NCBI GenBank assembly: GCA_902984215.1
Contig: CADWAF010005130.1
Location: 1 to 24,432, forward strand
DNA from: Willaertia magna
Lineage: Eukaryota; Heterolobosea; Eutetramitea; Acrasida; Naegleriidae
Direction of reading: 5' to 3'
Length of the DNA stretch: 24,432 nt
Positions within the stretch are counted from its first letter, which is position 1, and each line of letters begins with the position of its first letter. Positions 8,774 to 18,692 of this stretch are shown here, one piece after another. Below the pieces are notes generated by a model. It was not told the origin of the DNA. It worked only from the letters and a program-made list of their open reading frames with translations, and ran no database searches. A program made the translations under genes and the position numbers.

Positions 8774-8961
8774 TCTTTTTTTTTATCTTTTGGCTGTGTG
8801 GCTGTGATGGCTGTAACGCTTTTTGTAGTCCTTTTTCTGTTGGTGAAACCAGAAAGTTTCCTCTTGTCATTGTCTAAGTAAAATTCCATCCAAAAAAGCG
8901 AAAGGAAAACGTTAAGTGAACATGTGTAGAGAGGGTGCTGTTTGTTAAAACCAACGTTCAT
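8770..8961 (-). other. Upstream open reading frame overlapping the amidotransferase start
   Basis: A 63-codon frame starts with ATG 188 bases upstream of the amidotransferase ATG. It ends in a TGA that overlaps that start codon as ATGA. The encoded peptide (MNVGFNKQHPLYTC...) matches nothing I recognise, and its Lys/Thr-rich end looks like leader sequence. If the mRNA begins upstream of 8961, this could act as a regulatory uORF or allow reinitiation. Otherwise it is a chance frame. Confidence 0.3.
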
Positions 8962-9322
8962 TTATTTCCTTAAATTCTTCTGGACAATGTGATGTAGTCG
9001 TTTGCAATCTTGTTCCCTGACCTAATTTATTTGTTCTCAATGAAAATTAAGGTCGAAATGATTGAATGACTTTTGTAGACCTTGTTTTTCTGTAGTTTGC
9101 AAAACGTTTTTCACATTATACAACCTATGGCCATACATGACATTTTCTCAAGTTAGAAAATGTTTGATTTAATGAAAATATCATTGAAGATTTATTTTCA
9201 GTTTAATAATTTTGTTTATTTAAATTTCGTTCCTTAAACAAATAAATTCCTTATACAAAAACTGCCTTGTAAGCAACGTCCTAACTCAAACGTGGAGGGC
9301 GATCAATATTAATACAACGAAA

Positions 9323-9350
9323 TTCTAATAAAAGTTGTTATTTATTAGAA
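9323..9350. repeat. Perfect 10-bp hairpin followed by a T-run
   Basis: The arms TTCTAATAAA (9323-9332) and TTTATTAGAA (9341-9350) are exact inverted copies around the loop AGTTGTTA, and CTTTTT follows directly. In an AT-rich genome such a hairpin can arise by chance. The T-run would also suit a Pol III end on the + strand. Confidence 0.45.
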
Positions 9351-9468
9351 CTTTTTGTTCAATTCAAACTTTCATGTAGATAATCCTTTTACTTTAAATT
9401 GTAAGGCTCTTCTTCTAATAGATGTTCAAACTAAAAAAAACATTAGAAAACTAGTTTTTCCTGTAACA

Positions 9469-9669
9469 ATGTCTTTAAGAAGAATAACGTCTTCGTCTTT
9501 TAAGTATACAAATGCATTCTCTAGCAATAAATCGTCGAATGGTTTTATCAATTTAAAACAACTTGCGGAAAGGACTGAAAGAATTGCAAAAATGCTGTCA
9601 ACTAAGAAAATGAATCAAACTGGTGTGATTGGTACTTTCAGCAGTGGAAGTAATATTAATCTATCGTAG
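9469..9669 (+). CDS. Possible small protein of 66 residues (hypothetical)
   Basis: This frame runs from an ATG (ACAATGTC) to TAG. The N-terminus (MSLRRITSSSFKY, then NAFSSNKSSNGF) has Arg/Lys, Ser and no acidic residues in its first 30 positions, so it could be a mitochondrial targeting peptide. A predicted helix follows (LKQLAERTERIAKMLSTKK). No family is recognised. The frame stays open upstream to a TTG without a better ATG. It could be a real small gene, an exon of a split gene, or chance. Its main support is that it lies in a long gap otherwise empty of genes. Confidence 0.3.
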   Translation: MSLRRITSSSFKYTNAFSSNKSSNGFINLKQLAERTERIAKMLSTKKMNQTGVIGTFSSGSNINLS

Positions 9670-10485
9670 TGTAATTAACAGTATATTGTTAAAACTTGTT
9701 GTTATATTAACAATTAGGCCGTTGTCAAGCGTGTGGCAAGGCATTATTTTCAATTTTGTGAGAACAATAAATTTCTTTTCTCTCCTTTACTTTTAAAAAG
9801 TCTACCGTTGCATTGTAATTCGCTGTCCAACATTGCATTTATCAAGCTAATAACCTTAAATCTAATATTAAAAAGAAATTCAACACTAAAACTGTTGTCA
9901 ACGATTAAAAAAACAGTATCTTTTTTCTCTTACAAATTCAAAGAAATGCTTGTTTCTTCGTTATCCACACACCTAACACAATCCTTATTTTCAAATCAAC
10001 AGTACATCTAACATCCAATCACTTCTTACAACCAAACACTGCCATTAACAACCTCATGAAATTCAATCCATTACCCATTCTACATTACTTTTCAAAACCC
10101 CTCAAGTTAAAATAATCAAGACATTGATTTTCAAAGTAATTACTTCTAAAAAAATTAAACAAAAAGTCCAGTGAAAAGCCTTTTTTGATCCTAACAAACG
10201 GGACCCAATAATAAACATCATCATTAAAGATCCTATCTCCAACATTCTATTTAAAAAAACAAATTTTAAAGATCATCATAAAGCCTTCCTTCCGAACCTC
10301 TTTTATTCCAAAAGAGTAATTTAAAGACAATTTAAAGATCTCTACAAAAGATACAGTAAAAAAAAATCCTGTAATAATAACACCACAAACAATACCAATA
10401 ACAAGCCTTGTAAGCCTTTGGTTTGAAAAACTATATAAACTAGATAAGATAGCCAGTTTTTTAAAGAAGAAATTAATAGAAAGAA

Positions 10486-12237
10486 ATGCAAAATTTAAAT
10501 ATTCCACAAACGCATACTCCAGCCTCTAATGAAGAGCCTACTTCTCCTGTAGTTTTATTTTCTAATGATAGTTTTGATGGGAATACCAATAATTTTATAA
10601 CGAATAGTAAGCAAAGACTTTCATCAAGTGCATTAGAAAGATTATCAAGCCTTTCAGGTTTATTTCCTCTAACTTCACAAATAACAAGTAATTCTGTTAT
10701 CCCTAACGTTTTTAAACTTATTGATCTACCTTTCGAAATGATTTTACATATTATTACATTTTTACCCTTAGAAGATGATTATTATGATAAATATATTGAA
10801 ATTCAAAAATTGAAGAAAATTTATTTAAAAAATAAAAATTTATTTAAAGAAAAGAAATCAAAGAGAAATTCAAATAGTAATAATAAAGAAAATAATAATA
10901 ATAATAAGAAAAGAGATTATTTTAATTTATTTAAAACAAATCATTATTTTTATGATACTTTTTATAAAAATATTGAATTTTGGAAACTATTAATTGAAGT
11001 TTATTTTCATCATTCATGCGCAGACGATGCACCATTTATTAATAAGAAGATATTAAATGAAATTTATTTTAATAGCAGTAATACCAATTTAGGTAGTGTA
11101 TTTTCACAATTAAAATTAACAGAAGAAAAAGATGATGAAGAACAAAATTTAAGATTATGGCAAGCAACATTTCATTATCTGTTTCAGTCACCTAGATATG
11201 ATACAGATGAAGAATATTTATTACCAATATTTACTTACAATAAAGATCGTACAGAGATAACAAGAACAGTTAAAGATGATGGTAAGAAAGGACCTAATGC
11301 ATACCGTTGGCGTAATGTAGTGTCAACAAGGTATAGAACATTTGAACCATATAATGTATATTATTTTGAATTTAAAATTCAAAAAATTGGAGAGATTAAT
11401 GTTGCTGTTGGTTTAGTGCATGATAATTTTAATCCAACGGAGAATGATAATTTTATATGGCCTTCTGGATCATGTCATCATTGCTTTGAAGTAAATCATC
11501 AAAGATATTATGCCAATGAAACTGTTGGAATGATTGTTGATTATTCTTATTCTGAAAGAAATGTAATGAAATTATATTTTTGTCACAATTATAAATTAAA
11601 TGCAGAAGGATTATTAATGGAACAATTAGAAAAGAATGGTGGCGATATTAATTCATTAGATTTAGAAAATATGCAATATCTAGAGAATTTAGATGTTAAC
11701 TCTATATTTACTATAAACCAACTAAGAATGGTTTATTATACAACTAATAATCAAACTCAATATCCTAATTGTGTAATAACTGATGATAGAAATGAATTAA
11801 TTCAATTTGTAAAAGTACCTTTACTTGATGAAAATGATAAACAACAAAGTGATGCATTTAATGAAAGTACGAAAGATGTAGATGTCCAAAAACAAAGACC
11901 AAAAACTTTCCCTCTTCCTTTAGATTTACCTAACTTTAAATTATGTGTAACTACCTATGATAATGATGATTGTGTAGCTCTAGTAAACCCTACAAAACCT
12001 TATCCTTCTTTATATTATCAAATTAAAGCCAATGGCAGGTTTGATGGTAAATGGAAAAATAAAGAGCTGGAAATGGATGTTTCAGAAGTTGATGTTGCAA
12101 CAATTTCAGAAGTATTTTCAAGTAACAAGGAGGAAATGACTATTAATAACAGAATTGATGATCCAAATGTTGAAGTTGTTGGTACATCCGCAAATAATGA
12201 TGCCAAAAAGAAAAAGAAACAATGCTATATTCAATAA
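10486..12237 (+). CDS. F-box/SPRY protein with a C-terminal CaaX-like box
   Basis: This 583-residue protein begins with a Ser/Asn-rich leader. An F-box follows at about residues 78-155 (KLIDLPFEMILHIITFLPLED, then FNLFKTNHYFYDTFYKNIEFWKLL), split by a Lys/Asn-rich insertion. A SPRY-like domain lies at about 265-400 (YRWRNVVSTRYRTF, YYFEFKI, VAVGLVH, WPSGSCHHCFEVN, VGMIVDYS, KLYFCHN). F-box proteins dock substrates to SCF (Skp1-cullin) ubiquitin ligases, and SPRY domains bind proteins, so a substrate-adaptor role is likely. The architecture recalls FBXO45, but orthology is not claimed. The protein ends KKKKKQCYIQ: a polybasic stretch plus C-Y-I-Q, which fits a CaaX prenylation signal (X = Q is compatible with farnesylation) and would place it on a membrane. 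It is convergent with Rad17, only 40 bases away. Confidence 0.85.
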   Translation: MQNLNIPQTHTPASNEEPTSPVVLFSNDSFDGNTNNFITNSKQRLSSSALERLSSLSGLFPLTSQITSNSVIPNVFKLIDLPFEMILHIITFLPLEDDYYDKYIEIQKLKKIYLKNKNLFKEKKSKRNSNSNNKENNNNNKKRDYFNLFKTNHYFYDTFYKNIEFWKLLIEVYFHHSCADDAPFINKKILNEIYFNSSNTNLGSVFSQLKLTEEKDDEEQNLRLWQATFHYLFQSPRYDTDEEYLLPIFTYNKDRTEITRTVKDDGKKGPNAYRWRNVVSTRYRTFEPYNVYYFEFKIQKIGEINVAVGLVHDNFNPTENDNFIWPSGSCHHCFEVNHQRYYANETVGMIVDYSYSERNVMKLYFCHNYKLNAEGLLMEQLEKNGGDINSLDLENMQYLENLDVNSIFTINQLRMVYYTTNNQTQYPNCVITDDRNELIQFVKVPLLDENDKQQSDAFNESTKDVDVQKQRPKTFPLPLDLPNFKLCVTTYDNDDCVALVNPTKPYPSLYYQIKANGRFDGKWKNKELEMDVSEVDVATISEVFSSNKEEMTINNRIDDPNVEVVGTSANNDAKKKKKQCYIQ

Positions 12238-12277
12238 TCGATTTCTTGTAAAAATTTATTGTAAAATAAAAAAATAA
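12238..12277. terminator. 40-base convergent 3' gap between F-box gene and Rad17
   Basis: Both transcripts must end within or beyond this A/T-only gap (GTAAAAATTTATTGTAAAATAAA). Their 3' untranslated regions therefore almost certainly overlap each other or the opposite coding region. Confidence 0.4.
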
Positions 12278-15200
12278 TTAATCATTTTCAATTTCATCAT
12301 CTTTGGGTATATTTGAATTTACAATTATCTCATCATCATTCTTTCCAAACAGTAGTGGATTAAGTGATGTTAAAACAGAAGAAACAACACTTGAATCTAA
12401 GGTTGTATTATTTCTTGTTGTGGAGATATTATTTAAATTTGAATAATCTACTGTCTCTTCATTTTCTGTTGATTCCAATTCAATTTCATCCGTACTATTA
12501 ACTAATTTTCTATTGACATCTGATCCTCTTATTGGATATTGATGAAAACGTGAAGAAAAAGAGGCAGGCCAAGAAAATTTTCTATTTTGTTTTGTTAAAT
12601 CATCTTTCATTAATGTAAGGTAGGGTATATTCGTTTCAAATAAATCTTTATGTGCCATAAAATTATGACAATAATTTAAAGGTAATTCTCCAATCCTCAT
12701 TAGTTGTTGTTGATGATTATTATCAAACTGTAGTTGCTTTCCAAACACATTTGTCTCTAAATTAACAAATTCAAATAAAAATTTTAATTGTCTAAATTGT
12801 TCTTCTCTTTGTTGAAAGAAGACCTTCATTAGCTTTGGAGCAGTAATCTTCTTTAGCCCTCCTTCAACTTTAGGTATATTTCCTTGATGATGATAAAGTA
12901 CAGATAAACTAGGTATTAAAAAATAATATTGTGAAAATGTTGTAGTTTGTTGTAAATCTTCGTAATTACTTGTATCTATACGTTTACTATATATAGAATC
13001 AACCAATGAAAATGAATCTAATGATTCACTTAATTTTTGAATATCATTACAAAATGAAGGTGCATTAGCATGAATATAATTTGTTAACATCTTTTCAGAT
13101 GTATTATAATTACTTGTATTATTATTATTTTTATATAAATTCATTACATCTCTTTCTAAATCAAATTCAATCTTACCATTCTTTAATCTTTTACCATATA
13201 ATATCCTACCTACTGCATGATGTATTGTTGTTCCAATATCTCTAAATGATGTATTTGTTTTACAAGTTTTATTATTATTTAAATTATTATTATTATTATT
13301 TTTTCGTTTCTGTAATATTCGTTTTGCTTCAGCCCTTGCCTTCTTCTTTAATTCATCATGATTATTTATCGTTGCAATATCAGTAACTATACTACTCTTA
13401 TTATTATTTGAGTTATTATTATTAAAAAAAGAATGTATACTATTACTCTTCTTTTTGGAAAATGTATAAAATTGTAATTGACAAATAGCGTGACGTAGAT
13501 CACCATGAGATCCAATAGCAATTTCATTTAAGACTTGATCTGAAAAATCAATTCTTTGTAAATCACAAATATTTTTTAATTTCTTTTCAATCATTTTTGT
13601 TGTAAAAGCATTAAATTTTAATATTTCACTTGTCATTACAAAATCATTTGGAAAATTAATTAATAAATCGTAATCTGCATTTGTGTTAGATGAATGATCT
13701 TGAATAATTATTAATCTAATTATTCTTTTATTGTTATTATTATTAGTTTGTTTAATCATTTGTAATGAATCATTTAATATTTGAAATAATTTTTCTTTTT
13801 GTAATTTAGAATAACATGGAGGTAATTCATCAACTACAATTACCTCTTTTGTTATTTCATTGTTATTGACGTTTCTATTATTACTTTTATTCATATTATT
13901 ATTATCATTAGATGAAATTAAATTTAAAGTTTTTTTGGAAATAAATGTTTTTAAAAATTCTTTAAAATTATTAATAGTTTGTAAAGTGTTTGGTCCTTTA
14001 GAAAAAATTGTATCATTTCCTCCCCTTTCATAGTATTTTACAATTTTTTTATGATAATTGTTATTATTTGTATTTATCCAATCATCCAAAAATTCGGATT
14101 CATCTAACTTTCTAAATATATCTATTGAATTATTATTATTATTTAATTGTTTATTACTTGATTGGTTATGATAAATATTTATTTTATAATTATATTTATT
14201 TAATAAATGATAAATTAATGATCTTTTACCACTTCCACCTGGCCCTATTACAATACATGAATAAAATTTATTATTTCTGTAATTATTTTTTAAATTATTT
14301 GTATCTGAAGATATCCATTGTTCTACTTTTTGTATTGTTTTTTGTGAAATTATAAAATCATTAAAATCTTTTGGTGTATATAAATGACACCAATCTTCAT
14401 CTAATTGAGTGGCATTTGACACATCAATTTTTCTATTATTACTAGTTATTGAACTACTATTTGATTTCTTCTTTTTCTTTTGTTTATTCATTCTTTTTAA
14501 ATCTTCTTCATCTTCTTCTTGATCATCACTTGAAGAAGACTTTACCTCAATTACTTGTTTCTTCTTTTTCTTTTTATTATTTGTTGTATTTTTACTATTT
14601 AATAAATCAAAATCTTCATTATCTAAACTATCCAATAGAAAAGTTAATTCACTATCAGACAAATCATTATTTTCATCAGAATTTTCTTCTTCATTATCAG
14701 AAGTAATTACTTTTCTTTTCTTTTGAGGTGAAACTCTTTTTCTTTTCTTTAACGAGGAAGAACCACCATTCGCTCCATTAGAATTTTTACTTAAAGATCT
14801 ACTCTTCGTATTTACAATTGTACTTTCTTTATCGGAGTCATCAGAAGAAGATGTTGAATTGATAGTATAATATTTTGATTTACCCGTACTTGCCGTAGTA
14901 GGTCTACTCTTATTATTTGAAGAACTACTATTAGAAGTATTAGATTCAAGGCTAGCTGAGAACTTTCTAGTTCCAATTATACTTGGTGAGTATTGTTCGG
15001 GAGTACTATTGATGTTATTATTATTGTTATTAAAATTACTATTGTTATTGGTTTTTGTTGGAGTGGTATCATTCTCTTGAGAAGAAGAAATTAAAGCTAA
15101 AGCCTTTTTCTTTGGTTTTGTTGTTTTATTAGATTTAGAACTCTTTTTCTCTTGTGAACTAGATAGATTGGGAGAAGAGGAAATACTAGTCTTTTTCTTA

Positions 15201-15343
15201 TTTGTCTTGTTTGATGTATTGTTATTACTTGTTTTGCGAGTGTTATTATTGTTATTGTTAATACTACTCTTTGCATCATAAGATGTTGACGAAGGAGAAG
15301 AGGAATGAATTTCACTTTTTTTCCTCCATCCACTGGAACTCAT
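12278..15343 (-). CDS. RAD17: Rad17-type checkpoint clamp-loader subunit
   Basis: This 1021-residue AAA+ protein is the large subunit that, with RFC2-5, loads the 9-1-1 clamp at stalled or damaged DNA to start ATR signalling in the nucleus. The first roughly 330 residues are a Ser/Lys/Asn-rich extension with acidic SSSDD patches. Family sequence starts at DEDWCHLYTPKDFNDFIISQ. Walker A is GPGGSGKRS (367-375) and Walker B is VIVVDEL (about 500-505). GSHGDLRHAICQLQF corresponds to sensor 2, and TTIHHAVGRILYGKR matches the Rad17-specific segment (human: ALGKILYCKR). Poly-Asn insertions sit in several loops, so it is longer than the human protein (about 680). No intron is needed. RFC1 is the main alternative, but there is no BRCT domain and the LGKILY-like motif favours Rad17. 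It is head to head with WDR48, 221 bases apart. Confidence 0.85.
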   Translation of the reverse strand: MSSSGWRKKSEIHSSSPSSTSYDAKSSINNNNNNTRKTSNNNTSNKTNKKKTSISSSPNLSSSQEKKSSKSNKTTKPKKKALALISSSQENDTTPTKTNNNSNFNNNNNNINSTPEQYSPSIIGTRKFSASLESNTSNSSSSNNKSRPTTASTGKSKYYTINSTSSSDDSDKESTIVNTKSRSLSKNSNGANGGSSSLKKRKRVSPQKKRKVITSDNEEENSDENNDLSDSELTFLLDSLDNEDFDLLNSKNTTNNKKKKKKQVIEVKSSSSDDQEEDEEDLKRMNKQKKKKKSNSSSITSNNRKIDVSNATQLDEDWCHLYTPKDFNDFIISQKTIQKVEQWISSDTNNLKNNYRNNKFYSCIVIGPGGSGKRSLIYHLLNKYNYKINIYHNQSSNKQLNNNNNSIDIFRKLDESEFLDDWINTNNNNYHKKIVKYYERGGNDTIFSKGPNTLQTINNFKEFLKTFISKKTLNLISSNDNNNMNKSNNRNVNNNEITKEVIVVDELPPCYSKLQKEKLFQILNDSLQMIKQTNNNNNKRIIRLIIIQDHSSNTNADYDLLINFPNDFVMTSEILKFNAFTTKMIEKKLKNICDLQRIDFSDQVLNEIAIGSHGDLRHAICQLQFYTFSKKKSNSIHSFFNNNNSNNNKSSIVTDIATINNHDELKKKARAEAKRILQKRKNNNNNNLNNNKTCKTNTSFRDIGTTIHHAVGRILYGKRLKNGKIEFDLERDVMNLYKNNNNTSNYNTSEKMLTNYIHANAPSFCNDIQKLSESLDSFSLVDSIYSKRIDTSNYEDLQQTTTFSQYYFLIPSLSVLYHHQGNIPKVEGGLKKITAPKLMKVFFQQREEQFRQLKFLFEFVNLETNVFGKQLQFDNNHQQQLMRIGELPLNYCHNFMAHKDLFETNIPYLTLMKDDLTKQNRKFSWPASFSSRFHQYPIRGSDVNRKLVNSTDEIELESTENEETVDYSNLNNISTTRNNTTLDSSVVSSVLTSLNPLLFGKNDDEIIVNSNIPKDDEIEND

Positions 15344-15564
15344 TTTTTTATTGTAAAATTATTTTTTTTATATATAAAATAATTTATAATTAATTATTCC
15401 ACTCACTTCTCGCCTTTCATAACATTTTATATTTTTAAAAACAAATTATTAATGACAATTCAGCACTAAACGTTTGCTCTCATTTGAATGAAACAATGTA
15501 TAATTAATAACAATGTAACTTAATTAGAATCTATTTGTCGGATTAATAATATGAAAATTAAAAA
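15344..15564. promoter_or_regulatory. Bidirectional promoter region between RAD17 and WDR48
   Basis: 221 bases separate the two divergent start codons and must hold both promoters. The region is A/T-rich with one less AT-biased island (CACTCACTTCTCGCCTTTC, about 15402-15420). I find no certain binding site. Confidence 0.6.
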
Positions 15565-18562
15565 ATGCGAGAACCAAGTATTTCCTTTCTTTTACCTTAC
15601 CCTAATGATAAAATAAAATCACATCGTTTCGGAATTAATAAATTATTATATAGAAAAGAGTATTCTTCTTCTTCTTTTCAAACGACAACAATAACAAATA
15701 ATATTCTTTCTTTTAATAATGACGATTTAAATGACAATAATAATAATGAAGAGAAAATTAATAATGAATATTCAACAGTAAATGGAAAAAGTGACTTTAA
15801 TAATTATACTTTATTTTCTGCGGGAAGGGATGGTACAATTAAATGTTGGAATTTACAATATGATCAAAATTCAAATACTCAAAATCATAATTTTTTATTT
15901 AGTTTAGAAGAACATGTTGATTGGGTTAATGATATGATTCTTTTAAAAGATAAAAGATTTTGTAAGTTTATTTAATTTTAAAAAGTATATTAAATTTATA
16001 AAAATTTATTCTTTATTTTATTATAGTAATAAGTTGTAGTAATGATAATACAGTAATGTTATGGAATGTTAATTTAGAAGATCCAAAATATTGTCTTACC
16101 TATAGGTTTGTATTTTTTTTACAAAATTATTTACAATAATTTTTGTTATGTTTGCAATATAATAACATTTAATATAATATTTATCCAGAACACATACAGA
16201 TTACGTTAAATGTTTAGCTTCTACCAACAACTCAAACTATTTCTGTTCTGGCGGGTTGGATTGTTCCATTTTCATTTGGGATGCAGAGCGTTTAGTTTCC
16301 ATTGTAAAACATTATGAAAAAGACATTAATAATATCAATAATAATTATTATGATATACAAAATCTACAAGGTTATTATCCATCACAAGTAAGGCCATCCC
16401 CAAAACATTCTATTTATACATTGGCTATGTCTGATGGTTCGTTTGTAAATAATAATACAAGTTTTGGCGGTGTAGATTCTCATGCAATTATTGCGGCTGG
16501 TTCAACAGATCAGAATGTAAGGATTTATGATGTACGTTCTGCAAAGAAAATTACTAAATTAAGAGGACATAAAGATAATGTAAGGAGTGTATTATTGACA
16601 AATGATGGATTAAAATGTTTTAGTGGATCAACAGATGGAAGTGTTAGATATTGGGATTTAAGAACACAAAGATGTTTAAATACATTTTATTTTAATAATA
16701 ATAATCATTCTAGTTCATCTATTTGGTCGTTGGAGTTTGATCCTTATGATTTAGAACAAAATACAGTTGTTTGTGGAACGAGAGATGGGAATGTTTATTA
16801 TTTAGATACAAAATATAAAAAGTTTACAAAACTTGTAGATCATTTTGATTCATCAATTTTAACTACATGTATTATACCTAATGGTGATAATACAAACAGT
16901 AATAATAGAAAGAAAGAAAGAAATGCAAATATTTGGATTGGGACAAGTGACAGTTCTATCTTTCAATTTGAATATGGAAAAGTTATTGATAAACTTTATG
17001 AAGATATTAATCAACATTTACAACAAGATGGTAATACAAATAATTTATCAACTACACCTAAATTAAGTTCTAGTTTTTCATCACCTAATACATCTAGAAG
17101 TTTTATTTTAAATACAATGAACTCAAGTTTACAATTAATGAGTAAAACGCCAACAAAATCATCAACTTCTCTTTCACAATTTATGGAAGAAAATAACAAT
17201 AATAACAATTTAAATGAAAATATAACACAACCTAAAAATATAATTAAAGGTAGCCCAGCAATTATTAAACATCACATATTAAATGATAGAAAGAAAGTAT
17301 TAGCTAAAGATACAGAAGGTAGAATAATATTATATGATATAACAACAGGTAAAATAATTTATGATTATGGTTTATCAAAAGATGAAAACGCATTTGATTT
17401 AAAAGTTAAAGAATTTACGGAAAAGGAAATTATCTCAGTACGTAATTGGTTTACAATTGAAAGAAAATTAGGTTGTTTAGAAGTCGTATTAAACCCAAAT
17501 GATTGTTTTAATGCTGAGAATTATGCAATTGAATCTGGTTTTTTAGATGCTGGAGAGGAAGATAAAGTTAATTTTGGTGTGATGATGGTAAAAGCACTTT
17601 TTAATCAGTGGAAAGTAAAACGTGATGTTTATATACGTTCTTTAGAAGAACAACATAATCAACAAGTGGAAGAGAAGGAAGTTTCTGAATTAAAAGATTT
17701 ACAAAAGAACTCAACACAACAAAAACAAGAAACAAACGAGGATACCACCACAACAAGTAAGGCAACCACAACTACAAATACAACACCTAATAGTACTCCT
17801 AACAATCCAGTTAATAATACCACTACCGCTAATAATACAAATACAACTACATCAACAAATATACCACCAATGAATAATTCTGGAATGATTTACGTACCAC
17901 CTGAAAGGACCTTTTTCTTACCAGACACTATTCCAGTAATAATTCATTTTGAAAAGACAGATACAGATAAAAGTGCATTTAAAAAATTAATTAAAGATTT
18001 TAATGGTAAAGAAGTAGAAGGTACAAATATACCTGAATGGATTTCACATATAATGAATGGTGGATTACCAACAAATGTTAACGCTCAATCACATAAACTT
18101 TCTTTCTATTTAGAACCATTAAAAACTGAAGATAATAACACAATGTTACCTGCCTTAAGTCAAAGTGCTGGAAAGTTATTTGCCCATAGAATTTTAAGGA
18201 TCTATAGAGTTTCACAACATATTGTTAGTAAATTAGGATTACAATTACCTAATAGAAAAGAGTTTGAAGAGATGAAAAGAAGATTTTATGAGAGAAATCC
18301 AGAAAAATTAAAGTTTGATCAACAATTTGATGAAACGTTACAGTTGAATAACAATAATATTAATGAAAATGAAGCTGTCAAACCAGAAGAATATCTTGAA
18401 ATTAGTTGTTATGGTAATGTTTTAAAAAATAGATGGAATTTGGCGATTGCAAATACTTTTTTTAGACCTAATAATGTATCATATATTGTTTTAAATTATA
18501 AGAGGAGATATCCAAATCTTTCACAAAATAGCGATAATGTCAATAATGGAAAGAATAAATAA
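15565..18562 (+). CDS. WDR48: WDR48/UAF1 WD40-repeat activator of deubiquitinases (3 exons)
   Basis: Exons are 15565-15961, 16027-16105 and 16189-18562, with introns of 65 (GTAAGT...TATAG) and 83 bases (GTTTGT...TCCAG), giving 949 residues. The joins restore the family blades: SAGRDGTIKCWNL, EEHVDWVNDMI, ISCSNDNTVMLWNV, RTHTDYVKCLA, SGGLDCSIFIWD, STDQNVRIYDVRSAKKI, LRGHKDNVRSVLL, SGSTDGSVRYWDL. After the propeller and an Asn/Ser insertion comes the WDR48-specific part: NWFTIERKLGCLEVVL, CFNAENYAIESGF, and the C-terminal SUMO-like region ending NVSYIVLNYKRR. In animals UAF1 binds and activates USP1, USP12 and USP46, and with USP1 removes ubiquitin from FANCD2 and PCNA. A Thr/Asn-rich linker precedes the SUMO-like region. 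It is divergent from RAD17, and importin alpha follows in tandem 130 bases downstream. Confidence 0.93.
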
Positions 18563-18692
18563 ATTTATTTCATTGTATTTTGCAAAATATTAATCAAAAA
18601 CCTGTTTACAAATAGCAGTTTGCGATTTTACAAAATTCCAAATAAAATTCCAAAAACAAGAAGAAATTTTTAAAAATAAAAAAATAAAAAAA

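Larger units (their letters stand above)
8962..10485. other. Gene-poor 1.5 kb region with several hairpins
   Basis: In a window whose other gaps are mostly 40-220 bases, about 1.5 kb lies between the amidotransferase leader and the F-box gene with no convincing long ATG-initiated gene. Visible structure includes inverted repeats at 9019-9054 (GACCTAATTT, imperfect), 9141-9162 (CATTTTCT/AGAAAATG, 6-base loop) and 9323-9350 (TTCTAATAAA/TTTATTAGAA, 8-base loop, followed by CTTTTT). From about 9970 to 10250 the + strand is rich in A and C and poor in G, unlike the purine-rich coding strands nearby. It could be promoter and leader sequence, an unrecognised RNA gene, or scattered small exons. Confidence 0.5.

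Noticed and set aside
9000..9350. tRNA, U6 snRNA or C/D snoRNA in the hairpin region
   Set aside because: There is no GTTCRANNC box with a cloverleaf, no U6 core words, and box C/D-like words (TGATG, CTGA) are not spaced with terminal pairing.
9733..10011. Open frame of 92 residues on the + strand
   Set aside because: It has no ATG at its start (GTG), no recognisable content, and lies in the skewed non-coding stretch.
10247..10507. Hydrophobic open frame on the - strand overlapping the F-box start
   Set aside because: It starts at GTG, overlaps a well-supported gene, and its hydrophobicity follows from T-rich codons.
14125..14706. Open frames on the + strand rich in Tyr and Leu inside RAD17
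   Set aside because: They are antisense shadows of the poly-Asn (AAT/ATT) repeats of the well-supported RAD17 gene.
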